Source of the DNA: Bradyrhizobium sp. CCH5-F6
Lineage (GTDB): Bacteria > Pseudomonadota > Alphaproteobacteria > Rhizobiales > Xanthobacteraceae
Assembly: GCF_001556045.1 (NCBI RefSeq)
Contig: NZ_LSIC01000188.1
Location: forward strand, 1 to 53,424
Length of the DNA: 53,424 nt
Reading direction: 5' to 3'
Shown here: positions 53,400-53,424 of the stretch, one piece after another
Numbering within the stretch: the stretch's first letter is position 1
Layout: each line of letters opens with the position of its first letter
Translations under genes and position numbers: made by a program
Notes under the pieces: generated by a model
The model's input: the letters and a program-made list of their open reading frames with translations, nothing else
What the model was told of the DNA's origin: nothing
Databases searched by the model: none

Positions 53400-53424
53400 C
53401 GCGCTGACTGTTGCGAGTTTTGCA

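Noticed and set aside
1..53424. CRISPR arrays, rRNA genes or complete tRNA genes
   Set aside because: No regularly spaced direct repeats and no complete RNA gene were seen; only a T-arm-like piece at 11.6 kb.

Overview
The window looks like an alphaproteobacterial genome of the Rhizobiales, most likely a Bradyrhizobium/Nitrobacter/Rhodopseudomonas-type organism. This rests on high GC, the protein families seen, a CueR/CopA pair, a rhizobial VirB-type conjugation operon headed by a LuxI gene, and plasmid/ICE genes (DUF1419, DUF736, ParB, ArdC, methylase-helicase) common in that order. Species and replicon (plasmid, ICE or chromosome) cannot be fixed from sequence alone.

Region 1 (1-11.5 kb) is a metal-resistance and envelope neighbourhood. 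It has an isoprenylcysteine-methyltransferase-like membrane protein, a copA-cueR copper operon with a frameshift after the first metal-binding domain, a truncated NAD-dependent epimerase fused by deletion to an anti-sigma (NrsF) fragment, an intact nrsF, an SPW-repeat protein, a cytochrome c-FTR1 iron permease, a frameshifted membrane-protein gene, a SAM methyltransferase and lemA. A tRNA T-arm-like sequence near 11.6 kb may mark an element boundary.

Region 2 (11.8-26.5 kb) is a conjugation module on the minus strand. Read 5' to 3' it runs luxI, virB1-like, virB2, virB3, virB4, virB5, eexN, virB6, a virB7-like lipoprotein gene, virB8, virB9, virB10, virB11 (frameshifted), virD4 and an LPD7-domain gene. 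luxR diverges from luxI with a lux-box palindrome between them, so the whole operon is probably quorum-controlled. No relaxase catalytic domain is visible in the window.

Region 3 (26.5-53.4 kb) holds a decayed second dnaB, then a Recombinase-in-Trio (RIT) element with 35-bp perfect inverted ends, then an establishment/anti-restriction block: Toprim primase-like protein, DUF1419, a 1700-residue adenine-methylase/helicase, ParB, four uncharacterised proteins and ArdC. ArdC is cut in two by a ~6.9-kb element with imperfect terminal inverted repeats. That element carries a second, larger trio of overlapping tyrosine recombinases (GInt-like) and its own complete ardC. A DUF736 gene at the right edge breaks off after about 14 codons, suggesting another insertion just outside.

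At least five genes carry frameshifts (copA, the 9.7-kb membrane gene, virB11, dnaB, ritC). Either the conjugative element is decaying or part of the assembly has indel errors; raw reads would decide.
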